Shown here in pieces: positions 25,433 to 33,147 of a stretch of DNA of 36,657 nucleotides. The DNA comes from Candidatus Nomurabacteria bacterium RIFCSPHIGHO2_02_FULL_38_15 (GTDB taxonomy: Bacteria > Patescibacteriota > Minisyncoccia > Phycocordibacterales > UBA9973). Location of the stretch: NCBI GenBank assembly GCA_001785575.1, contig MFUC01000009.1:1-36657 (forward strand), given 5' to 3'. Position 1 is the first letter of the stretch. Every line of letters starts with the position of its first letter. The notes under the pieces are model-generated. The model had not been told where the DNA came from. It ran no database searches and worked only from the letters and a program-made list of their open reading frames with translations. Position numbers and translations under genes: made by a program.

Positions 25433-25963
25433 ATGAAGTTATATAGATTTAGTCCAATTAAAAACAATCAAGAATTACTAGACGCAATAAAGCACACGCA
25501 CTATATGTGTTTTACATTGTGTAAAGAGACTTTTGGTAAGTATCTGTCAGTTGCTGGTAATGTTGGTATATTTTGTCATTATGAAGATGAATATAAAACA
25601 CTTACACAAATACGTAAAGAATTAACGGAGCCCTCTAGCAACCCTAATCAAAAATATTTTTGTCTGCATGAGCCAATTATTATTTCCGCTAAAGATGACA
25701 TTCCTGAAACAATATATACACATCTTTATATTCGAAAACCTGATCAATATAGAGGACAAGTAGGGGATGTGGATTTTTTTATAAGTGATAACGAATACAT
25801 AGAACTTAAAAAATCACTAGAAGGTAGCGCAAAAATAAATGGAGCTAGAGTTTTTGACAGGCCCGATTTAGACATGATTGAATTATCTAATCCTGGCATA
25901 GACGCTTTGGCATATATTAGTACAAAATTAATGACCGAAAAGGTTAGGGTTAAAATAGTTTAA
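25433..25963 (+). CDS. Conserved hypothetical protein
   Basis: A 176-residue protein taken from the ATG at 25433; an in-frame ATG six bases earlier directly touches the TATAAT at 25420-25425 and is unlikely to be transcribed. It has no signal peptide or membrane helix and looks like a globular alpha/beta protein rich in Tyr and Asp, with CHYEDEYKTLTQIRKELTEP and YLHIRKPD-like strands. I do not recognise a family. It lies between two REP palindromes, so it may have been carried with, or isolated by, this mobile region. Confidence 0.65.
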   Translation: MKLYRFSPIKNNQELLDAIKHTHYMCFTLCKETFGKYLSVAGNVGIFCHYEDEYKTLTQIRKELTEPSSNPNQKYFCLHEPIIISAKDDIPETIYTHLYIRKPDQYRGQVGDVDFFISDNEYIELKKSLEGSAKINGARVFDRPDLDMIELSNPGIDALAYISTKLMTEKVRVKIV

Positions 25964-25976
25964 TCGTGTATTTAAG

Positions 25977-25997
25977 TACGGAGGTCTTGCCTCCGTA
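25977..25997. repeat. REP palindrome between the unknown gene and trmD
   Basis: TACGGAGG/CCTCCGTA with loop TCTTG, identical to 14060-14080. Confidence 0.87.
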
Positions 25998-26056
25998 ATC
26001 TAGTAGAGGTAAGTATAAAAAGTGATGTAAGTATTATTTTATGCTATATTCCATTT

Positions 26057-26764
26057 ATGAACTTCCACGTAATTACACTATTCCCTGAAATGTTTGATTC
26101 GTATTTAGGCGAGTCGATTTTAGCGCGGGCGATTAAGGAAAAGAAGTTAAAAGTGAGTTTTATAAACCCGCGCAAATTTGTCACTGGTAAATATAAAAAA
26201 GTTTGGCCCGATGGCAACGTATCACAACAAATTGACGAACGGCCATATGGTGGCGGCCCGGGCATGGTTATGATGGCCGAGCCTGTAATTAGGGCAGTTG
26301 AAAGCGTTTTAAAAAAACTTGACCAAAAAAATAAAAAGCTAAAAGCTAAAAGCCAAAAGCTAAAACCTCTCATTATAAACTTTGTACCAAGTGCTAAAAA
26401 ATTTGATACAGCTTATGCAAAAAATTCAGTTAAAAAGTATACCGACATAATTTTAATTTGCGGGCGCTATGAAGGTATCGATACGCGCATAAATAAAATA
26501 TTAAAATGCGAACAAGTTTCGGTAGGGGATTTCGTTTTAACTGGTGGCGAATTACCGGCTATGATTTTGATTGATTGTATTGCACGTCAAATACCAGGTG
26601 TCTTGGGTAACTTTGATTCACGTGAGGAAGCTCGCATTTCCAGTAGCGAAATTTACACCCGCCCTGAAATACTTATTCATAAAAACAAAAAATACAAAGT
26701 CCCCAAGGTTTTACTATTAGGTAATCATAAAGATATAGAAAACTGGAAACAGGGCAAAAAATAA
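26057..26764 (+). CDS. trmD: tRNA (guanine-N1)-methyltransferase TrmD
   Basis: A 235-residue SPOUT methyltransferase that makes m1G37 in tRNAs and so guards the reading frame. It starts NFHVITLFPEMFDSYLGESI, and has ERPYGGGPGMVM (62-73), CGRYEGIDTR (135-144) and the trefoil-knot segment VSVGDFVLTGGELPAM (154-169). Residues about 88-104 (QKNKKLKAKSQKLK) are a Lys-rich insertion made from repeats of AAAAGCT in the DNA (26333-26365); the usual family sequence is shorter there. TATATT at 26045-26050 ends 6 bases before the ATG. It lies 1.5 kb from rpsP-khpA because of the RAYT region. Confidence 0.96.
   Translation: MNFHVITLFPEMFDSYLGESILARAIKEKKLKVSFINPRKFVTGKYKKVWPDGNVSQQIDERPYGGGPGMVMMAEPVIRAVESVLKKLDQKNKKLKAKSQKLKPLIINFVPSAKKFDTAYAKNSVKKYTDIILICGRYEGIDTRINKILKCEQVSVGDFVLTGGELPAMILIDCIARQIPGVLGNFDSREEARISSSEIYTRPEILIHKNKKYKVPKVLLLGNHKDIENWKQGKK
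26331..26365. repeat. AAAAGCT tandem repeat inside trmD
   Basis: Four nearly perfect 7-base units in a row, read in frame as a Lys/Leu/Ala/Gln insertion. A 7-base unit shifts the reading frame by one each time, so the number of units must stay compatible with the frame. Confidence 0.6.
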
Positions 26765-26849
26765 AATCACACAAAACCCTTTAAAAACAACCCTATTTTG
26801 TAGGTATTTTGTGGAGATGTTGTGTGATATGAAATCCACTGGAATTTGC

Positions 26850-26877
26850 TTGACAAAGGGCTTCAAATGACTATAAT
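26850..26877 (+). promoter_or_regulatory. Promoter of the 16S rRNA operon
   Basis: TTGACA (26850-26855), a 16-base spacer and TATAAT (26872-26877) form a full-consensus promoter. It lies about 180 bases before the mature 16S. Just upstream the stretch 26766-26828 has inverted ends ATCACACAA/TTGTGTGAT that may end trmD transcription. Confidence 0.9.
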
Positions 26878-26928
26878 GGCTGTTATCGTCTCTAAATTAG
26901 AGGGAGGCACGGGTTATTTGATAAAATA

Positions 26929-26947
26929 ATAATAATCATCTATTTGA
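26929..26947 (+). other. 5' arm of the 16S processing stalk
   Basis: This 19-base segment is exactly complementary to 28881-28899 after the 16S. The long helix should bring the ends of the precursor together for RNase III-type cutting, proof that the 16S matures from its own transcript. Confidence 0.85.
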
Positions 26948-27956
26948 TGCAAGATCAGTTATTTTTTGAAACTTTTAGTAAAAAGTTTAAGAATAAAATG
27001 AGACAAGTATGTTTCCTTTTGTTCCGCTTGAGGCGATATATCGTAATATATATCTTTCAAGTAGAGTTTGATCCTAGCTCAGGATGAACGCTGGCGGCGT
27101 GGATAAGGCATGCAAGTCGAACGGATAGTACCGTGAAAGTATTTAAGAAATCTGAAGTAGCAATACAGAGGGTCGATTAAGTGCCGGATCGGATTTGCTA
27201 TTAGTGGCAAACGAGGTAGTAATACATAGGAATTTCCCCCTAAGTCGTGAACAACTCACCGAAAGGTGTGCTAATACACGATGGTCTCTCTGGAGTAAAG
27301 ATTTATCGCTTAGGGAAAAGCCTGTGGGATATCAGCTTGTTGGTAGTGTAATGGACTACCAAGGCTATGACGTCTAGGGGAGCTGAGAGGCTGACCCCCA
27401 CCGATGGGACTGAGACACGGCCCATACACCTACGGGTGGCTGCAGTCAAGAACCTTCCACAATGGACGAAAGTCTGATGGAGCGACGCCGCGTGATCGAT
27501 GAAGCTTTTCGAAGTGTAAAGGTCTTTTATGAGGGAAGAAGTTTATTGACTGTACCTCATGAATAAGGGGCTCCTAACTCTGTGCCAGCAGGAGCGGTAA
27601 TACAGAGGCCCCGAGCGTTATCCGGAATCATTGGGCGTAAAGGGTGCGTAGGTGGCTATATTAGTCTTTCGTTAAATCCATGGGCCTAACCTGTGGTCTG
27701 CGAAGGAAACGGTATAGCTTGAGAGCGAGAGAGGTGAATGGAACTCATAGTGTAGGGGTGAAATCCGTTGATATTATGGGGAACACCAAAAGCGAAGGCA
27801 ATTCACTGGCTCGTTTCTGACACTGATGCACGAAAGCGTGGGTAGCGAATGGGATTAGATACCCCAGTAGTCCACGCCCTAAACGATGCACTCTAGCTAT
27901 TCGGAGTATCGACCCTCTGAGTGGCGTAGCTAACGCGTTAAGAGTGCCGCCTGGGA

Positions 27957-27988
<32 letters not shown>

Positions 27989-28075
27989 AGACGGGGACTT
28001 GCACAAGCAGTGGATTATGCGGTTTAATTCGATGATAAACGAAGAACCTCACCCAGGTTTGAAACTTAACTGTAA

Positions 28076-28093
28076 TCCCGCCGAAAGGCGGGA
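28076..28093. repeat. CCCGCC/GGCGGG palindrome in 16S V6
   Basis: TCCCGCC and GGCGGGA form a 7-base-pair stem closed by GAAA. It has the same arms as the hairpin at 9693-9709 in the 23S. Confidence 0.6.
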
Positions 28094-28238
28094 CCCCGCA
28101 AGGCAGTTAAGCAGGTGATGCATGGCCGTCGTCAGCTCGTGGTTTGAATTGTTCCCTTAAGTGGGGTAACGAGCGCAACCCTCGTTGTGTGTTAAATATG
28201 TCACACAAGACTGCTCAGAACTAAGCGCACAAGTGCGC

Positions 28239-28306
28239 AGGTGCTAGTAATTAGTTTCTAGTGTCTAGGTAATTTCCTAGAACCTAGCAACTAGAATCTA
28301 GAACCT
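28239..28306. repeat. CTAG-rich hairpin repeat inside 16S helix 39
   Basis: A 68-base imperfect inverted repeat (AGGTGCTAG at the left end, CTAGAACCT at the right end) made of CTAG units sits between the two arms of h39 (GCGCACAAGTGCGC nearby, then the closing TTAGTTCTGAGAGGAAGG). It has the same end sequences and unit as the repeat at 11883-11958. Confidence 0.85.
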
Positions 28307-28880
28307 GTTTGCTTGCGAATTTAGTTCTGAGAGGAAGGAGAGGATGACGCCAGGTCAGCATGTCCCTTTGACATCTGGGGCTACACGCATAATACAATCG
28401 CTATTACAACGGGTCGCGACGGGGTAACCCTGAGCCAATCCTTTAAAAATAGCGCCAGTTCGGATTGAGGGCTGCAACTCGCCCTCATGAAGCCGGAATT
28501 GCTAGTAATCGCGGGTCAGATATACCGCGGTGAATACGTTCTCAAGTCTTGTACTCACCGCCCGTCAAGTCAAGGGAGCCGGGAGTGCCCGAAGTCTGTG
28601 CATAAGCATGGCCTAAGGTAAGCTCGGTGACAGGGACTAAGTCGTAACAAGGCACGGCTAGCGGAAGCTGGTCTTGGAATAATTCAATTTGAGTCGTTCT
28701 CTACTATTTTTTAATAAATAGTAACAGAATTTATTGAGTCGATATTGTACATCTCGATCGAGTGTATAATTGTCTATGAATGTCATGACACTAAACATTT
28801 TGGAGCCGGGGGAAGACACCTGGTCCAGGCGGGACAAAAGCAAGCAAGTATGTTTCATTTTTAATACAAAAAGATCTGCG

Positions 28881-28899
28881 TCAAATAGATGATTATTAT
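28881..28899 (+). other. 3' arm of the 16S processing stalk
   Basis: Perfect 19-base complement of 26929-26947. About 190 bases separate the mature 3' end from this arm; no tRNA or 23S is in that stretch. Confidence 0.85.
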
Positions 28900-28943
28900 A
28901 AAGGTATGCCTATTTATTTAGTTATGCCCGAATAGTGATCATC

Positions 28944-28987
28944 ATGCAAAAACCCTTTTGATTTATCATCAGGGTTTTTGCATTTTT
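28944..28987 (+). terminator. Terminator of the 16S operon
   Basis: ATGCAAAAACCCT and AGGGTTTTTGCAT form a long hairpin followed by TTTT. It closes the stand-alone 16S transcript. Confidence 0.88.
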
Positions 28988-28994
28988 AGACCAA

Positions 28995-29022
28995 ATAAAA
29001 AAGCCCCTTCTTGCGAAGGGGC
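28995..29022 (-). terminator. Terminator of the T9SS-tail gene (minus strand)
   Basis: On the minus strand GCCCCTTC/GAAGGGGC forms a hairpin followed by TTTTTTAT, about 40 bases after the gene end. Confidence 0.85.
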
Positions 29023-29060
29023 CTGAATTAAAGAGCTATAACTAAACCAATTAATGAAAC

Positions 29061-30590
29061 TTAGTGAAAAACTATTCGGCCAGTTTTGCTGGCACCGATT
29101 TTGTACAAGTACAAGCCGGCAGGTAAGACGGGTCTTACCACGTCACCACTATTAATTTCAGCGGTGAAAACAGTTTTTCCAGTAACATCAACCAGCTCAA
29201 TTTTTTGCTGTGGGCCGGTAAAGTTTACACTAAACCCATCACCAATAGTGGCGGGGTTAGGGAAGACTGAGACTTTTGAGGTTTCAGATTCTTCCAAACC
29301 AGCTGAATACAAAACATTAACCAAAAGATACGGCCTGATCCTGGACACGAATACACCACTTTTAGAGATGTAATAAAATGTCAGATACAGATTACCTGTT
29401 TGATTTAACCTGTTCATATACAGCCGATAGTCGCCATTGCTGGTAACTTTAACCGGGGCCTCACAAGGTTCAGCTATGCCAAACGTAGTGTCGAGTGATA
29501 CCATCGCATAAACGTCAATTGGCTCAGTGGTTGCTACCCGAAAGTCGGCATAGATTTTACCAGGGCCATCATAAATGGCAGCAATTGGTGTTACAACTAT
29601 AGTAGTTGCCACACCTTGTGTGTTGTCCACAGTCAGAGTATCGCTGTTAAACGTTCCCATACTGTTGCCTGAGCTAAAGCATACTTGCCACTTGCCAATT
29701 TTTGTTACAGGGATTCTTACGTTAGTTTTTTCAACCCCGTTGCCAGTAAAAGCATAGGGGCCAATTTTGCTAAACGCGACATCCTTTTCATGCTTATAGT
29801 AAACGTTGGTATTTCCACTAAGGGTATTACCAACAATACTTAGGCCAAGGCTCAAGTTATCCGCATAACCAATCAAGGAATCAAATTGACCCCAAGGTTT
29901 TGACGGAGGCACGTACTGCCCAACTTTTAAGGCATCAGTTTTCAAATTCGAAATTTCGTTTAAAATCTCATATCCCAACCAACTCTCTTGAGTTAGATTA
30001 GGGATAGTATCTGAAAACGTGTACTTGCCAGCTGTAAAGCTTAGCGCCTTGATTGCTCCAGAGCTAAACACTTTGGCCGAATCTTTAAAGTGAACATACT
30101 TTTTGATCTGAAAGTCCACATTTGAATTCAGCGACAACGAGGTCACTGCACCACTTGCTGTTGCATATGGTTTGGTAACGACGCTAATTGTCCCCGGTTT
30201 TGCCTTTACTTTTAATGTAACACTAAGTATGGAACTTAGTACTGGCGTCCATTTACCGGTATCAGGTGAAAGTGTTAAGCGTAGGTGAATAGTTGTTCCG
30301 GCTGCAGGGAAGTTGTAGTTTGAATCATCCAAACTATCCGTGACATTGTGCAGGCTATCAGTGTAAGAATATTTTTTTAAGAAGAACGTGCCACCCGTAA
30401 AACTGGGGTTTAATGCATACTCAACGGTTAAAAAAACAGATTCAAACGGATTGGCTGTTTGAAATCGGATATTCGCCCCCTGTTCCTTGTTAGCGGAAGC
30501 AGAGATAAAATTAACACTCTGTGCATTTACTGTTGCACAAAACAGGACAGAAGATACTGCCATCATCAATAGAATCAGTGTTTTTTTCAT
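29061..30590 (-). CDS. Secreted beta-rich protein with a T9SS type A sorting domain
   Basis: A 509-residue protein. A signal peptide (about 1-23, ending VNAQ) is followed by several beta-sandwich stretches and a C-terminal domain of about 75 residues that matches the Por/T9SS type A sorting signal: VSVFPNPATIGDGFSVNF, then IELVDVTGKTVF and AGLYLYKIGASKTGRIVFH. In Bacteroidetes this tail takes cargo through the type IX system to the surface. No T9SS machinery is in the window and a Patescibacteria cell has no typical outer membrane, so the role of the tail here is unclear. The promoter (TTGACT-N16-TATAAT, 30675-30648) looks native. Transfer from Bacteroidetes is the simplest inference. Confidence 0.83.
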   Translation of the reverse strand: MKKTLILLMMAVSSVLFCATVNAQSVNFISASANKEQGANIRFQTANPFESVFLTVEYALNPSFTGGTFFLKKYSYTDSLHNVTDSLDDSNYNFPAAGTTIHLRLTLSPDTGKWTPVLSSILSVTLKVKAKPGTISVVTKPYATASGAVTSLSLNSNVDFQIKKYVHFKDSAKVFSSGAIKALSFTAGKYTFSDTIPNLTQESWLGYEILNEISNLKTDALKVGQYVPPSKPWGQFDSLIGYADNLSLGLSIVGNTLSGNTNVYYKHEKDVAFSKIGPYAFTGNGVEKTNVRIPVTKIGKWQVCFSSGNSMGTFNSDTLTVDNTQGVATTIVVTPIAAIYDGPGKIYADFRVATTEPIDVYAMVSLDTTFGIAEPCEAPVKVTSNGDYRLYMNRLNQTGNLYLTFYYISKSGVFVSRIRPYLLVNVLYSAGLEESETSKVSVFPNPATIGDGFSVNFTGPQQKIELVDVTGKTVFTAEINSGDVVRPVLPAGLYLYKIGASKTGRIVFH

Positions 30591-30647
30591 TTTTACTTAA
30601 ATTTAGGTGTTTTTTAGTTTATTTGTTTGTTTTAAATTTCCTTAGGT

Positions 30648-30675
30648 ATTATAGCAAATCTAATAGAAAAGTCAA
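30648..30675 (-). promoter_or_regulatory. Promoter of the T9SS-tail gene
   Basis: On the minus strand TTGACT (30675-30670), a 16-base spacer and TATAAT (30653-30648). It is divergent from the promoter at 30705. Confidence 0.82.
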
Positions 30676-30704
30676 GTGTTTTGACCCGACTTTTTAAAAT
30701 GTCC

Positions 30705-30732
30705 TTGACAAAGCTATTCTATCTGATATAAT
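30705..30732 (+). promoter_or_regulatory. Promoter of the Fn3 surface protein gene
   Basis: TTGACA (30705-30710), a 16-base spacer and TATAAT (30727-30732) form a full-consensus promoter. The leader is about 25 bases, so this gene is an exception to the leaderless pattern; still, no Shine-Dalgarno stands in the right place. Confidence 0.88.
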
Positions 30733-30762
30733 AGGGGAGTTAGAAAATAACGTTTAAAAATT

Positions 30763-32001
30763 ATGAAAAATACATTATTTAAAACAACTTTATACTCTTT
30801 ATGCGCCCTAATAGCCGTTGTGGCTTTGGGCTTTTCAGCCAAAGCTTTTGCTTCTGAAATGGTGATTTTGTCAGTTTCAAACCCAACATCTACAACCGTA
30901 ACTGTTTCAGCCAAGGCTGTTAATATTGGTAACGACACAAATATTCGAGCTAGTTTCGAATATGCGACAAATCCAAGCTTTGTAAGTTCAAGTTATACCA
31001 ATGAAATTTCGCAAAGTACAGCTTCAACTAACTTTAGTCAAACTATTACCGGCCTAACACCAAGTACAACATATTATGTACGTGCCCTGGGTATCGGTAA
31101 TGTTGACGGTGTAGCCAAGCCAAGCTCAACTTTAGTTTTTAAAACTGACCCGGCCGTTGTTACATCTGGTCCAACAGCTAATATAACTTCAGCCAAGTCA
31201 GCTGGAACTACGACTATAAACGTTACAATGCATTACAACTTGGGCTCTGCTGCAGTTGGTAGTGTTTGGTTTGAATATGGCACAAATAGTGGTTCATATC
31301 CAAATAAAACTAATGCAGTTAGTGTAACTAATTATGCGGGTACCAATACTGAAACTATTTCAGGCTTAAACATTAACACTACATACTATGTACGTGCGGT
31401 TGTGCAAACTTCAGTTGCAACTGATTATTCAAGCACCGCGTTGATGGTTAAAACTGATAATACAGTTAATCCAAATCCAAATCCAAATCCGAACCCCAAC
31501 CCTAATCCGAACCCAAACCCTATTATTTATGTGTATGGTTGTATGATCAAGGGTGATCAAAACTACAACCCACAAGCTAACTTTCATGTAGCAACTGCGT
31601 GTCTTGGTAGTTATGACAACAATAATGACAATAATTGGTACGACAATTGGTTTAAGTGGGGTAATACTAAACCCTATGAAGTAGTTTACAAACCTATTGA
31701 TAATGTTTATGACTTTACTGACCCGAAGGATGCTGATAATAGCAAGAAAGATTCAGCTTCTACTAAAGTTGGTACAGCTGTTAAAAATACAAGTGACAAG
31801 GTAAATGGTAAAATTGCCGAGAAAGACTATGATGCTAACCAATATCTAGCCAGCGCCTTTTGGGGTGTAGGTAACGGATTCTTCCCGACAACACTTGTTG
31901 GTTGGTTACTGCTAATCTTCCTTATACTTATGCTAATTGTTTTGACTCGTCATTACTTTCATAAGAAAGAACTGATTAAAACCGAAGTCAAAAAGGCTTA
32001 A
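30763..32001 (+). CDS. Surface protein with two fibronectin III domains and an Asn-Pro repeat
   Basis: A 412-residue exported protein. Residues 1-31 are a signal peptide (ending AFAS). Two Fn3-type domains follow at about 32-127 and 135-233, each with FEYAT/FEYGT and the TTYYVRA strand (TGLTPSTTYYVRALG, SGLNINTTYYVRAVV). Next are nine NP units (about 236-253), a Cys-containing part rich in Asn/Asp/Trp, and a membrane helix near 381-403 with a Lys-rich tail inside. It is probably an adhesin or stalk-like surface protein. Divergent from the T9SS-tail gene, whose mature start also has VEYALNPSF, like FEYATNPSF here. Confidence 0.8.
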   Translation: MKNTLFKTTLYSLCALIAVVALGFSAKAFASEMVILSVSNPTSTTVTVSAKAVNIGNDTNIRASFEYATNPSFVSSSYTNEISQSTASTNFSQTITGLTPSTTYYVRALGIGNVDGVAKPSSTLVFKTDPAVVTSGPTANITSAKSAGTTTINVTMHYNLGSAAVGSVWFEYGTNSGSYPNKTNAVSVTNYAGTNTETISGLNINTTYYVRAVVQTSVATDYSSTALMVKTDNTVNPNPNPNPNPNPNPNPNPIIYVYGCMIKGDQNYNPQANFHVATACLGSYDNNNDNNWYDNWFKWGNTKPYEVVYKPIDNVYDFTDPKDADNSKKDSASTKVGTAVKNTSDKVNGKIAEKDYDANQYLASAFWGVGNGFFPTTLVGWLLLIFLILMLIVLTRHYFHKKELIKTEVKKA

Positions 32002-32011
32002 AAACCTAAAT

Positions 32012-32042
32012 AAAACCCCCTTTAAATTAAGGGGGGTTTTAT
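32012..32042 (+). terminator. Terminator after the Fn3 gene
   Basis: AAAACCCCC and GGGGGGTTTT form a hairpin ending in a T-run. It lies between converging genes and may serve both. Confidence 0.85.
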
Positions 32043-32065
32043 AGTTTGGTGATAAGAATTCCTTA

Positions 32066-32320
32066 TTATGGAAGTATCTCACCTATTTGTAAGAAATTTT
32101 TGTTTGTGCTGGCAGGGAAGGCTCTTACCTTACAACCTTGTGATATTTTTAAATTACCACTATTAAAGTCCTCCTCAACATTATTTGTTGTTGGAAATTC
32201 TCTTCCTGTTTCATCAACAAAAGATACATTAGTCCATTTGGTGCCGTTCTCCAGGGTTTTTTCTTCAAGTTTTACTGTATATTCTTTATCGTAAGCCTCA
32301 TTACTTTTTATTTCTTCCAT
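32066..32320 (-). CDS. Small hypothetical protein (84 aa)
   Basis: An 84-residue acidic, soluble protein with a short beta-like pattern (EYTVKLEEKTLENGTKWTNV) and no Cys cluster or membrane segment. No family is recognised. A promoter on the minus strand (TTGACA at 32391-32386, a 16-base spacer, TATACA at 32369-32364) supports it as a real gene. It converges on the Fn3 gene. Confidence 0.6.
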   Translation of the reverse strand: MEEIKSNEAYDKEYTVKLEEKTLENGTKWTNVSFVDETGREFPTTNNVEEDFNSGNLKISQGCKVRAFPASTNKNFLQIGEILP

Positions 32321-32363
32321 GGTTTATTTATTAAATTAATTACAATGTTTATAATACTATAAG

Positions 32364-32391
32364 TGTATACTAATTTGCGTTGACATGTCAA
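32364..32391 (-). promoter_or_regulatory. Promoter of the 84-residue gene
   Basis: TTGACA-N16-TATACA on the minus strand, about 44 bases before the ATG. Confidence 0.65.
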
Positions 32392-32404
32392 TATTTTAGC
32401 GTTA

Positions 32405-32512
32405 CCTCACCCCCTAGCCCCTCTCCTGGCAAGGAGAGGGGGAATCGCGAAAGTAAGCGTCTGTAGCTTAAAGCCCCTCTGCCAGCTCTGCTGGAGAGGG
32501 GTAGGGGTGAGG
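32405..32512. repeat. MITE-like inverted-repeat element, second full copy
   Basis: The left end CCTCACCCCCTAGCCCCTCT and a right end that is nearly its reverse complement (GGGGTGAGG) enclose about 65 bases with GGGAATCGCGAAAGT, as in the copy at 7868. It reaches almost to the promoter of the DUF192 gene. Confidence 0.82.
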
Positions 32513-32536
32513 TGGACTAATGCTATACTATACTCA

Positions 32537-32986
32537 ATGAAAAAAAGTGTTGCTATAGTCATAATTTTTTTGAGTATTGCTAGCTATTTAGCTTTTATAA
32601 ATATTCAAAAAAATGCTTGTTTTATAACTTTAGCTGGTCAGCGTTTTAATTTAGACTTGGCCCAAACTGATGCCAAGCGGGTGCAGGGACTTTCTGGCAC
32701 AAGTTTTTTACCCGCCAATACTGGCATGCTTTTTGTGTTTGACCAGCCTGATACGTACGGTTTTTGGATGAAGGATATGAACTATGCTTTAGATATAATT
32801 TGGCTAAATAATGATTTAAAAATCGTTGACTTAGAGATGGGTGTGACACCCGAAACTTACCCAAAAGTTTTTTATCCAAACGCTTTAGCTAGCTATGTGC
32901 TTGAAATTAATGCTGGTAATGCTCAAAAGCTTGATTTGGATTTTGATGACCAGGCGCAACTGATGTGTGGGAGTGTTTTAAAATAA
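32537..32986 (+). CDS. DUF192 family protein
   Basis: A 149-residue protein from the ATG at 32537, where MKKSVAIVIIFLSIASYLAF forms a signal anchor. The DUF192 body is at about 40-140: RVQGLSGTSFLPANTGMLFVF, then FWMKDMNYALDIIWLN and a conserved YVLEINAG near the end. The family is widespread, small and of unknown function, usually exported. TATACT occurs twice (32524-32529 and 32529-32534) directly before the start, so the mRNA should be leaderless. An upstream in-frame ATG at 32507 lies inside the repeat element and is not chosen. Confidence 0.87.
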   Translation: MKKSVAIVIIFLSIASYLAFINIQKNACFITLAGQRFNLDLAQTDAKRVQGLSGTSFLPANTGMLFVFDQPDTYGFWMKDMNYALDIIWLNNDLKIVDLEMGVTPETYPKVFYPNALASYVLEINAGNAQKLDLDFDDQAQLMCGSVLK

Positions 32987-33147
32987 GCCTGGATTTTTAA
33001 TTAGCTTTACATACTGAAACAAACAGTGACATTGTGGTTTTTTAGTAGCTAATCCACACCGGTTATTAATAAAAATTTAGTACAATTAACTATCTAAGAA
33101 CAAAATAATAAAATTAAAAAGGTTATCAGATAATTTAATAAAAGCGT

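Noticed and set aside
28810..28830. CACCT in the 16S trailer as a displaced anti-Shine-Dalgarno
   Set aside because: It lies over 120 bases after helix 45 in GACACCTGGTCC, without CCTCC and without intron-like borders.
30705..30745. GGGGAG near the Fn3 gene as a Shine-Dalgarno
   Set aside because: It lies about 25-30 bases before the ATG, right after the -10 box, too far for ribosome binding.
31470..31523. AATCCA-type tandem repeat as a mobile or regulatory repeat
   Set aside because: It codes in frame for the Asn-Pro linker of the Fn3 protein with mixed codons, a normal low-complexity spacer.
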